Under the pieces are notes generated by a model, which saw nothing but the letters and a program-made list of their open reading frames with translations, was not told the origin of the DNA and ran no database searches. Below, piece by piece: positions 1-9,149 of a stretch of DNA of 61,980 nucleotides. The translations under genes were made by a program, and so were the position numbers. Every line of letters begins with the position of its first letter. Position 1 is the first letter of the stretch. The DNA is from Trichomonas tenax. Its lineage: Eukaryota; Parabasalia; Trichomonadida; Trichomonadidae. The stretch is taken from assembly GCA_023091735.1 (NCBI GenBank), contig JALKBU010000198.1, positions 1-61,980 of the forward strand, read 5' to 3'.

Positions 1-1762
1 CCGTCACTACACAACAGATTGAAAGCACGCTCAGTCACTACAAAGTAACTGAAAACAAGCCTTTTGGAAGATGCTATTTTTTGACAACCATATGAAAAAA
101 ATTTGTTTTACCTATATTGTCATCTTACAATTTTCTTATTTTCTAATTCGTTTTCAATTTTTATGGATTATTCATTGATTTATCATAATTCCTAAATTGC
201 AATTGCAAAATAAATTATTTCTTGGTATGAAATATTTCAATAATTAAAAAATGCGTTTATATTGTATTTAGAAATCGACTTCAATGTATATAATTATGAA
301 CTTAAATATCAAATATCAATGTATTGTTGCATTATGTTTGTGATGCAATCTTATCAAGTCTCTTAATTCCGTTCTAAACTCAAGAATATTCTTCTTGTGC
401 CAAATATATACGGAATTATGAAGCACTCATGCGATAAAATTAATAAATGCCATCCGCAGAGAAAAAAACCTTTAAACAGTTTCCTCCAATAATGGTATTT
501 TATATTCAAATATTGCAATTTTGAAAATTTTGAGAGGTGCTTCTTTCGGGACTTGAGCGGTTTCCGCAACATTACAAATCCTGTATGTGCTAAGCATGTT
601 GGCTTCTATTTAGCTGTTCTATTTCAATTATATAAAATTCGCAAAAAGATTTTGTCAATTTAATGGCTATTACTCAGTATAGTTACATTTCTAACGTGCC
701 GTAGAATATTGTTTCATTACATACATAAGACTATTTATACTTTTCAGTGTTCAAAAAAACTCAAACATCCTATAGCTAACATTTATATCTAGAATTGAAA
801 TTACATACATTAGGAGAATATGTCCAATTGAAGAAACCGATGGATGTCCAAAATATATATTCCTATTTTAGATTTTTATCATATCTTTGAATAAACATGT
901 TTTATAGCTCATATATACTGTTTTTTCTATATATTCTATATATAAAATGCATATTGTCTGTTGATCTATATATGTGCATTTTTTGCGTGAATATTTTGGG
1001 CTGTAATTCATTATACAATAAGATAGTATTCATTAGAAGAAACAAATAATGTAAATCCAATGATATTAAAGACGAGCTCGATTAATTTAATATTGCAAAA
1101 TATCGAAAAGTATATTTATGTGCACTTACTATACACAAATCATACAGTGTAACGCAGTTAATGTATTTGTGAGTTAGTTGTTTCTTAAAATCGAATTGTT
1201 GTATTTCGCATATATTATAAACGTGCATCATTGTGACGTTTTGAGTATTATGAATAGTGATTTTGCATAGGGATGCTGATATGTATCATTGTAGCGTATC
1301 AGATCTTCTCAATACGCACTGTAGAAAAAGATAAATTTTTCGAGATTTCTGTCTTACCGACAATGACGTGCTAGGGATGGTAGCATTGATACATATAGAA
1401 TATAGATCATACGTCAACAAGAGATAACACTATGGTTTCAAACCGGAACAAAGATGCGAATTGTATATCGGTAACCAAAATGATAATTATGATTTTCTTT
1501 GATGAAATCAAAGATACAAAAGTACTTAAAGAAGAATATGATGTTAAATCAACCAATATTTTATCCGACCAAATAAAAAGTGAGATTGAATAGTTTACAG
1601 TTGAATCAAGTTGCTGAAAGGTGACAGGTCACCTTTTTTCCAGTGATAATTTTGGAAATTTTGTTATTACAGAAAATCTCATATTCATATCACAGCAAAC
1701 ATTGCGAATGCAAATATATAAAATTATTTGATTCTTTTGATGATAAAATATATGTTTACTGT
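1..1762. other. AT-rich region without a supported gene
   Basis: No convincing gene is visible. The stretch is very AT-rich and full of stops in all frames. A 53-codon ATG-initiated reading frame lies at 1432-1593 on the plus strand (contains FFDEIKDTKVLKEEY), but nothing about it is recognisable. On the minus strand around 480-600 there is a short protein-like run (containing NVAETAQVPKEAPLKIFKI) broken by stops, possibly a gene relic. Confidence 0.5.
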
Positions 1763-2781
1763 TCAACAAGACATGATAACAAAGTAGGCAAAATATGATG
1801 AATGTATTCTATGTGAAATGATGAATGTTTGAACACGATCTACAAGATTGTTTTGTGTTACACATTTAAATGTAGAAAGATGAAATAACGAATTCAATTC
1901 AGAGCCTTCGACAACATTAGATGTTGTGTATTGGCCATCTCCTTCTAAATAAACTGCAAAATCTTCAACTTTGCAGTTGATGATGGTAAGCATTTCACAT
2001 CGAGAACAAAATGGTTTCCCAGAGCCATATGGACCAACAACTGGCAGCGATCAAAAGTGGAAACTTCTTGACAAAAAATACATCCATAGTCACCCCCTTT
2101 TTGTGTGTTGTTAACAACATTGCAACAATAAACATAATATGAACCATAAGATGAAGAATAATGATCTAAGCATATTTGTAATTCGGCTTTATTTCCTTCA
2201 AATGTTGAATAATTTGTGAAACAATCGCCATGAACATCAGCAAAAGCTGTTCCTGAACAATATTCAACATAATTTTTTGAAACATTTGATGAAAAAATGC
2301 CTGAATTTCCGCATTGACTATAAAAAATAGAACCTAAACTTGGTTTAGAACATCCACAGATGCAACATTCGACAAGAATATTATGTTTCGAACTATCAAT
2401 ACCCAAATTAACATATGAATGAAAGCCTTGGCCATTAGTAATATATGTACCAATGGTGCAGAATCGATATTGAACAACATCACTATCACTGTTAATATAA
2501 ACAGCACCGCCATTGCTTGTACGTCGACAATTCTCAAAAAAGCAATTGCCATGAAGGAAGTTGGTGGCTGTGTCTTCTATGGAAACTGCACCGGATGATA
2601 AATCATCAAATGAGCTCTCATAGATATAAACGCCGTTCGAATTTGCAACAACACTGCAATCAACGCATTGATAATACTCTACGCCGTTGAATTCACTCCC
2701 AAAATAGTTATTCCATAATTCTCGTGGCGCTTCGTCCCGATGAATGATGCATCGGAAGAAAGGAAAGAAAAACGAAATCAC
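1763..2781 (-). pseudogene. Right-handed beta-helix (Pmp-like) surface protein, decayed fragment
   Basis: The minus strand reads for about 250 codons as a Cys- and Asn-rich protein with the repeated GGAV/FxxN style of parallel beta-helix surface proteins, which trichomonads carry in large families (for example GNCFFENC and SNGGAVYINSDSD). No ATG opens the frame: a stop lies immediately upstream of 2781, so the 5' end is missing. Near 2040-2060 the reading passes to another frame, continuing as PYGSGKPFCSRCEMLTIINC and ending at the TGA at 1763. No C-terminal membrane segment is seen. The family call rests on repeat style only. I infer a truncated, frameshifted copy of a longer surface protein; a sequencing error could explain the frameshift but not the missing start. 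Confidence 0.55.
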
Positions 2782-2984
2782 ATTTTATGAAAAGTGATAA
2801 TTACAACGAATCTCATAGAACAAATATCTTATTTTGTATTGAAATTTTCATACACAAAAAATGCATTCTAATGTCAGAAGAAATGTTACATGTGTTCAAA
2901 AATATGTTTTAGTCTGATCATTCGATTGCGAGTGTTGTAATAATTATGTCTTTCAAGCGGAAAACAACATTGCATGTTCCATGC

Positions 2985-4440
2985 TTAACGATTGGAACAA
3001 CAGAAAGTGTGGGGTGTGCTTGGACTTCTGACAACTGTTCTTAAATAAGTCTTGAATCCTATATCATCAAAGTTGGTTTTAATTTCAATATTCTTTCCTC
3101 TTTCTTTATTAGCAGCAGATACAAAAGCAAGAAGTTTTTTGTCTCCAGATGTAGCTTTTTTCTTATTCAAGAGTGTCTTTAGAAGCTGAGACTTGTTCAT
3201 TACTCCGTAATCGAATTGATGTCCATCATCCATTATGTATCTGATTCCTCATTGATCTTTGGCCCATATCATTATCGTGTGACTCATTCCTGAATTTGAT
3301 TTATGCTATTATTAACTGTGATTGTTCTTGCGGTTAATGTAAACTCTCTCTTCAACCCAAACCCTTCCTTTGAGTTGAATCTTTACACCAACAAAGTACA
3401 ATTGTTTCAATAATGCTTCATCAAGCATTAATAATGGATTGTATGTAATTGGGATTGTGACATTAATCATGCTTGATTCGAATTTAATATCATGATCAAT
3501 TGTCTGATAGATATATCTGAAGTATGGACCTGCCTCACCAACAGTGAATATCTTGTTGAATCTCATTGGTTCCTTAGTAATTGCTAATGCTTTTGTGAAT
3601 TATTCTGTGTGATTTAAGTCCTTTAGGGTCTCCGTAATAGACATCGAATGTTGAGTTCTTTGTTGTCTTTTCGAGATTTGTCATCGATATATCTGTGAAG
3701 TTACCCATTGGTCTAATTGGAACGGGCTGATTCAGATCATAAACAACAAATGATAGATGAACAGACTTTGGAGATGGAAGATGTGTTTCGTCTTCAACTC
3801 CAATCAAAATCTTTTATTTGACAGTATTGACATCTCGAACAGTGAATGTGAAAGCAAATGGTTCCAAAGTTGATGTTGCAGCAATTTTTTCAAGATGTTC
3901 TCTGTCTCTGGAGCCAAATGTAACATAGAGTGAATCACGATTTCTTCTTTAATTTGTGTCATTTGATCAGTGTGATATGCTAAGTAAACTGTTGGACATG
4001 GTGGCGCATTGAGTGTAAATGTCCATTCGTAGATATGAGATTCAATTCCTATATCTTTCTGCCCAAACTTTTAATGTGTGATTCTTTCCAACTTCGAGGT
4101 GAGAAGGTGATGCAATATTGACTGAAAAAACTTTGTTCACCGTTTCCAAGATCTGCAAGCTCAAGGAAGTCTGTAACTTTTCCATCATTATGTTCATCTT
4201 TAGCTTTTCGCTCAAGCATAATTCTATCGGACTGATTATAAATGTTTTTTTGGGTCCTTCTCAAAGAAAGAGAGTTGGGGCATTTGCACCCTCCGCTCTG
4301 ATTGCTCCCGCAATGGCATTTGAAAGGTATCCTTTTGAATCAATTGCGCTGACATTGCAATTTAATGATAATTCATTACCTAAATTAATAGTTTTTGTGA
4401 GTATTTTGGAGAAGTTTGTTGCAGATTTTTCATAATTATG
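2985..4440 (-). pseudogene. Degraded large repeat protein (surface-protein-like)
   Basis: At least five minus-strand fragments in different frames join end to end into one protein-like text. From upstream to downstream they are 4440-4264 (ISAIDSKGYLSNAIAG-like text), 4264-4049, about 3940-3820 (DSLYVTFGSRDREHLEKI), 3807-3574, 3566-3312 and 3233-2985. A motif of the form G-x-N/S-H-T-L/I-x-x-W-A recurs (KNHTLKVWAE near 4070, SHTIMIWAKD near 3270), which suggests tandem beta-sandwich repeats of about 250 residues. Several frameshifts and stops make it non-functional. The protein family is not identified; large trichomonad surface proteins with Ig- or cadherin-like repeats are a guess. It lies directly downstream of the ankyrin gene on the same strand. 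Confidence 0.5.
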
Positions 4441-4456
4441 ACATATATAATGTGTT

Positions 4457-5419
4457 TCAAGGGTGCGCTCTAATAAGATCATTGATAGCGTCTGATGCTG
4501 CGACATCTAAAGCCGATTGACCATTGCTTTTTTGGCGTTTATTTATTTCTGGAAATGATAAAAGGAACTTAACAATTGGTAACTGATTGCAATAAGCGGC
4601 AATATATAATGCAGTAGCTCCTGAATTAGTAGTTCGATTGATATTGAAATTGGGTAATTTGGCAAAATATTTTGCTGCTTGAATATTCCCCTTGAAGCAA
4701 AATAGATAAAAAGGCGTTTCTCCGTATAAATTGGATGTGTTATGATCAATTCCACAAGAAACTAAGAATTTTGCTAATCTAAAGTTATTATTAAGGGCAG
4801 CCCATGTTATAGCAGTGTACTTATCACCAACGTTGTGAACTATTTCATGAAATTTATTTTGTACCGCAAATTTTCCTGCTTGAACATCATTTGCATCTGC
4901 AATATTTGTCAATAATTCATAGCATTTATCGAAAGTAAGTTTTTCTTTCGTAATGGTTCTGATATAATCAATAAAGTCGTTTGATGTCTGCTCTGGTGTT
5001 GGATTTTCTTTTAATTTCTGAATTTGTTGTTTCAATTCCGTGATTTGATGTGATTTTTCTTGAATTTCGGTTCTTAGTTTGTTGATTTCATCACTCTCTT
5101 TAAGAACATAGTTAACCTTTTCGTAAACTGTCTGGAATACTGGAATAGAAAACAATTTTGTAAAAATACGAAAAGCATAGGAATAATCCTCTTTAGATTC
5201 GAAGCTTACTGTTGCATGCTTAAGCATTTCGATTAGGTCATTGTTTTTATGCTTGTATGCCAAACTAGTGAAGAATTTGAAAAATTGTTTTCCAGAAAGA
5301 GTTGCAAAATCAAGGATTTTACATATATCTGTCATAGTTCTGACTTCAAAAAAATGATCGCTAGAGATATATTTGTCAATGTTTTGAGCAATAGTCTCCC
5401 AATCTGGCTGCAAAGACAT
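4457..5419 (-). CDS. Ankyrin repeat protein with DUF3447-like N-terminus
   Basis: An intact frame encodes 320 residues from the ATG at 5419 (MSLQPDWETIAQNIDKYI); a frame extension to 5461 is ignored because this start is typical of the family. The first 100 residues form an all-helical domain like the one that precedes ankyrins in very large trichomonad families. A coiled coil follows at about 105-140 (EINKLRTEIQEKSHQITELK). Three to four ankyrin repeats occupy about 190-320, for example GETPFYLFCFKGNIQAAKYF and GATALYIAAYCNQLPIVKFL. There is no signal peptide or membrane helix, so a cytosolic scaffold role is inferred. A poly-pyrimidine tract with CAG directly precedes the ATG. The relic at 16193-16546 is a paralogue of its C-terminal half. 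Confidence 0.8.
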   Translation of the reverse strand: MSLQPDWETIAQNIDKYISSDHFFEVRTMTDICKILDFATLSGKQFFKFFTSLAYKHKNNDLIEMLKHATVSFESKEDYSYAFRIFTKLFSIPVFQTVYEKVNYVLKESDEINKLRTEIQEKSHQITELKQQIQKLKENPTPEQTSNDFIDYIRTITKEKLTFDKCYELLTNIADANDVQAGKFAVQNKFHEIVHNVGDKYTAITWAALNNNFRLAKFLVSCGIDHNTSNLYGETPFYLFCFKGNIQAAKYFAKLPNFNINRTTNSGATALYIAAYCNQLPIVKFLLSFPEINKRQKSNGQSALDVAASDAINDLIRAHP

Positions 5420-5586
5420 CTGAAAAAAAAAAAAGATAGCAAAATTTCCTTGCATTGACAATTAGTGTCAGACAGCAGATGCGAATCGAAATTTCCCAAA
5501 GATATTTTAGGATTAGAGTTTGCAGACAATCGTGAATCAATACTTGATAGTAAACATCAAAACAAAACGGCTTTTTATTTTATTTT

Positions 5587-6420
5587 AAAATGGTATATGC
5601 TCAATATGATAAGAGAAAAATTTAGAGGTCATTGTGATGTTATAAATAAAAAGGAGCATCAAATTAAAAAGAGTTTGTTAAAAAAAGGAGATATAATCAG
5701 AATTTAAAAATTTATGGCTTCATGTCTTATGCATATAATTAATAGGACATTGAGATGCTATATTTATGAGAAAGTGTCAAATTATAAAGAATTTTTAAAA
5801 TTATGGATCCGACATAAGTTAGAATATAAAATCATGGACTCATATTTTATCAATATAATTTGCATTCCGTTGAAATGCTAAATATAAAAGGAAACATCTA
5901 AATAAAGATAATGACTGAAAATAAGCTGATAGCATTATAATATTTAAAATTAGAGAATAACACATTATGAATATAATTTAAAATTGATTATATTACTACA
6001 TATAAAAGTAAAAGTCCAAATAATAAGATTATCTTTTTTCAATGAGATATCACCATTATTTATAAAATCATGACCTCATATTTTATACATATGATTTACA
6101 CACCATTTAAATGCTATGCATAAAAGTAAACGTTTAAATACCGAGGTTTTATGAAATTTAGCAGATATCACAATATTGTATAAAATCATGAACTCATATT
6201 TTATATTTATAATTTCTAACTCCTTGAAATACTGTGCATAAAGGAAAATGCCTAAATGAAGAAGTTTCTTGAAAATATGCAGATATTTCACAAAATTAAA
6301 TCAAATTATGGTCCAATATTTTAGATGTATAATTTAGAGGCCACTGAGAGGCTATGTTTGAGAGAAAACCTCGAAATAAAAAAGTTTTCCCCATAACAAA
6401 ACGTGACAATATCCAATTTT
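5587..6420. repeat. Degenerate tandem array, about 7 copies of a 119-bp unit
   Basis: The block repeats a diverged unit of about 119-120 bp. Unit starts fall near 5587, 5707, 5827, 5947, 6062, 6180 and 6300. Recognisable parts of each unit are AAAATCATGGACTCATATTTT-like text followed about 35 bp later by GAAATGCTA and then CATAAAAG-type text. Copies at 6062 and 6180 are the most alike; the fourth copy is the most diverged. No reading frame is conserved across units. The array fills the whole spacer upstream of the beta-adaptin gene, so its 3' edge lies inside or next to that promoter. Confidence 0.75.
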
Positions 6421-6423
6421 TCT

Positions 6424-6438
6424 TTGAATGGTTGTAAA
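6424..6438 (+). promoter_or_regulatory. 15-nt upstream element TTGAATGGTTGTAAA (copy 1)
   Basis: The element sits 18 nt before the beta-adaptin ATG and is identical over all 15 positions to a copy 13 nt before the 14-3-3 ATG at 11928-11942. Its core, read in reverse, is CAACCATTC, reminiscent of Myb-type sites, but that is inference. Same strand and similar distance to the start codon argue for a core promoter or transcription start element. Confidence 0.5.
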
Positions 6439-6445
6439 TAGAAAG

Positions 6446-6454
6446 TCACTTTTC
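6446..6454 (+). promoter_or_regulatory. Candidate initiator (Inr) TCACTTTTC
   Basis: The sequence fits the trichomonad initiator consensus TCAY(T/A), known from Trichomonas vaginalis to lie within about 20 nt of the start codon. Here the putative +1 adenine is 8 nt before the beta-adaptin ATG, which would give a very short 5' leader. Confidence 0.45.
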
Positions 6455-6455
6455 G

Positions 6456-8927
6456 ATGAGTTCAGCAGCTCTGCCCGAGCCCTCCGAAAACCAAGCAGAA
6501 ATCAAGGATCTTCAGAACAAACTCAGCAGCAACTATCCGAAGGAGCGCAAAGAAGCAGCTAAAAAAGTTATCTCGTTGATGCGCGCTGGAGAAAATGTTC
6601 AAGAATTATTCTCTGACATGCTTCGCTGCGTTAAGACGGACGACCTCGAACTTAAGAAATTGGTATACTTATATCTCGTAAATTATTCGACAACAGAGCC
6701 AGAACAAGCGATTATGGCTGTTAATACTTTCGTCCAAGACTCTGAGCACATTAATCCGCTGATTCGCGCACTCGCCGTCCGTACGATGTGCAGAATCAAC
6801 CTGGAAAGTGTTGCAGAGCACATGATTCAGCCATTAAAAAAATGTTTGAAGGATGAAGACCCATACGTTCGTAAAACGGCCGCGTTTGGTGTCTCCAAGT
6901 TATACGATGTTCTTCCTGAGGCTGTTGAGAACTCAGGATTATTCCCAGACTTAATTTCTCTTCTCACTGATGAAAATCCAATGGTCGTTTCAAATACAAC
7001 AGCAGCATTGTTGGAAATCAACTCGCATCGTAACCAGCCGATTCTCGCTTTGACAACAGAAACATTAACTCCGATTCTCGCAGCTTTATCTTCGTGCTCT
7101 GACTGGTGCCAAGTTATGCTTCTCGACGCACTCGCAAAGTACACTCCGATCTCTTCTGAGGATGCGTCATTCCTCATTGATCGCCTTATTCCACTTCTTA
7201 AGAATTCAAATCCATCAGTCGTTGTTGGCGCTTTCAAGTGCATTTTCTTGTTCATGGAGCGCGACACAAGGAAGCCGGCTGAATTATTCCCACAGATCAT
7301 CCCACCATTCATCACATTGGTCGCTTCTAGCGAACCAGAAATTCAATATGTCGTTTTAAGAACACTTTCACTCTTCGTACACAAATTCCCGAAGGCTCTC
7401 GCTAAAGAAATTCGTGTCTTCTTCTGCAAATATAATGATCCATCATATATTAAGATGGAGAAATTAGATATCATTGTTACAATCTGCACACAACAGACAG
7501 CTCAGCTCGTTCTCGACGAACTCAGTGAATACTGCAACGCTATCGATGTCGCATTCGTTAAGAAGGCTGTCAGATCAATCGGCCAAATTGCAATGAAGAT
7601 TGAAGCTGCTGCTCCACGCTGCGTCGATATCCTCGTCGGCCTTGTCGATGGTAAAGCTGATTACGCTATCGAAGAATCAGTCATTGTTGTTTCAGACATT
7701 CTTCGTAGATTCCCGGGCTCATTTGAGTCTGTCATCGCCGCTGTTTGCCAGAACTTCGATCAGATCAAGGACCCACACTCAAAGGCAGCTGCTGTTTGGA
7801 TTCTCGGTGAATACTGCCACATCATCGAAGGCGTCGATCTCCTTCTCGATCCATATCTCGACTCATTCCACGATGAACAGCCAGAAGTTCAATTACAGAT
7901 TCTCACATCCCTTGTTAAGGTTTATATCGATCGTCCAAATGATACAATGGATCAGCTTCAGTTCGTTCTTAACGAGGCAACAAAGGGAGATGTTAGCCCA
8001 GATGTTCGTAACCGCGCTTACGTTTACTGGCGTCTTCTCTCTGCTGAAGGAAACATTTCTCAGCTTGTCGTCAAGTTCGATAAGGTCAAAGTTGCATCCT
8101 CCAGCAATCACTTCGAAGAGAATATTCTCAACGAGCTTATAAGGAACATGGGCAGTGTTGCAGGTGTTCTCCACGTTGTTCCAGGTGACTTCGTTCATAG
8201 AGTTTGCTACGAGAATCGCCAAACAGAAGATGATAACATCGAAGATGAACGCGATTGGATTCAGGCACAGATCACAAAGAATGCTAACATTATTGATATT
8301 TGGTGCGATTTCGAGCCATCAATCATGCACGTTAAAATCGGCAACAAGACATCCGCCGATGTTTCAGATTTACAGCTCGCCTTGAACGTCAGTCCTGTTG
8401 GCTTGACACTCGCTGGCGCTCCAGCATTCCCAGCTTCTATTCCGGCCAACAGCTCATATGAAGTCGATGTTCCAATTGTTTTCAACCCAGATTGCCAGAG
8501 GAAGTTCTTCGATCAGCCAAAGAAGCCAGCAGAACCACAGATGCTCGAGCTCGCCGTGAAGACGAACGCCGGGCCAGTCTACGCGCGTGTAGAGCTTCCA
8601 GCTACCTGTGCGACAATGGTCGACGGCAGAATAGATATGATGGCTTACAAGGATTTGTGGTCCAAGATTATAGAGGAGGATGCTGTTGAAGTCGCGGGAG
8701 CAGCTCTTGCAACAGATGAAACCCTCAGAGATAGAAATCTCTTTGTTGTTGGAAGGAGAGAGAATAGCACATATATTTCCCTCAAGTTCCAGCCGATTGG
8801 AACATACTTCCTTGTTGAAGCTGTTGAAGATGGGCCGAAGCTCACGATCCACTTCAAGACAATAGATAACAGACTTTCTATGTATCTTAAGAAGAGTGCA
8901 TATAGACTTTTCGCTACTAAGCAGTGA
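6456..8927 (+). CDS. AP-1/AP-2 type beta-adaptin
   Basis: The 823-residue product is the beta large chain of a clathrin-type adaptor complex, which selects cargo and builds coats on Golgi, endosome or plasma membranes. The N-terminal trunk (about 1-580) is a HEAT/ARM solenoid with hallmark adaptin segments ELKKLVYLYLVNYS, PLIRALAVRTMCRI and DPYVRKTAAFGVSKLYD. The trunk ends with GVLHVVPGDFVHR, matching the conserved YHKPP-FV segment of animal beta chains. A linker of only about 28 acidic residues follows, then a C-terminal appendage (about 611-823) with both the sandwich and platform subdomains. The total is shorter than human beta-2 (about 937) almost entirely because the hinge is short; no canonical clathrin box is visible in it. 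The start is the first ATG after a candidate initiator. Codon use is GC-richer than the flanks. Confidence 0.92.
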   Translation: MSSAALPEPSENQAEIKDLQNKLSSNYPKERKEAAKKVISLMRAGENVQELFSDMLRCVKTDDLELKKLVYLYLVNYSTTEPEQAIMAVNTFVQDSEHINPLIRALAVRTMCRINLESVAEHMIQPLKKCLKDEDPYVRKTAAFGVSKLYDVLPEAVENSGLFPDLISLLTDENPMVVSNTTAALLEINSHRNQPILALTTETLTPILAALSSCSDWCQVMLLDALAKYTPISSEDASFLIDRLIPLLKNSNPSVVVGAFKCIFLFMERDTRKPAELFPQIIPPFITLVASSEPEIQYVVLRTLSLFVHKFPKALAKEIRVFFCKYNDPSYIKMEKLDIIVTICTQQTAQLVLDELSEYCNAIDVAFVKKAVRSIGQIAMKIEAAAPRCVDILVGLVDGKADYAIEESVIVVSDILRRFPGSFESVIAAVCQNFDQIKDPHSKAAAVWILGEYCHIIEGVDLLLDPYLDSFHDEQPEVQLQILTSLVKVYIDRPNDTMDQLQFVLNEATKGDVSPDVRNRAYVYWRLLSAEGNISQLVVKFDKVKVASSSNHFEENILNELIRNMGSVAGVLHVVPGDFVHRVCYENRQTEDDNIEDERDWIQAQITKNANIIDIWCDFEPSIMHVKIGNKTSADVSDLQLALNVSPVGLTLAGAPAFPASIPANSSYEVDVPIVFNPDCQRKFFDQPKKPAEPQMLELAVKTNAGPVYARVELPATCATMVDGRIDMMAYKDLWSKIIEEDAVEVAGAALATDETLRDRNLFVVGRRENSTYISLKFQPIGTYFLVEAVEDGPKLTIHFKTIDNRLSMYLKKSAYRLFATKQ

Positions 8928-9149
8928 TTTTACGTTTTCGTTCGATTTATATTAAACATTTTGAATTATCTTAATTTTCAAACAATATGACGTGTAAGTG
9001 ATTATATTGACATGTAAACTTTTCAAAATGATTAAATATGATATGTAGAGTAAAAATATGATGTGCATGTTGGCGGTTTGATATGGTTTTTGAATCAAAA
9101 ATGATAAATGTTATCTGTGTAATAAGTGATATACAATATTCATTATCAC

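Noticed and set aside
1432..1593. A 53-codon ATG-initiated frame
   Set aside because: Short, AT-driven and without any recognisable motif or promoter signal; mentioned only within the intergenic entry.
5419..5440. Possible 3' splice site (poly-pyrimidine plus CAG) directly before the ankyrin ATG
   Set aside because: Trichomonad introns carry a rigid extended branch/3' motif (ACTAACACACAG), which is absent here, and no matching 5' splice site is seen.
5465..5707. An 80-codon plus-strand frame upstream of the ankyrin gene
   Set aside because: It ends inside the first units of the 119-bp array and is not conserved between units.
5587..6420. Possible CRISPR-like or short-repeat array
   Set aside because: Units are about 119 bp, strongly diverged and without alternating repeats and spacers; the organism is eukaryotic.
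7600..8142. A 180-codon frame inside the beta-adaptin gene
   Set aside because: It is an out-of-frame shadow of conserved adaptin codons, Ser/His-rich and without homology signs.
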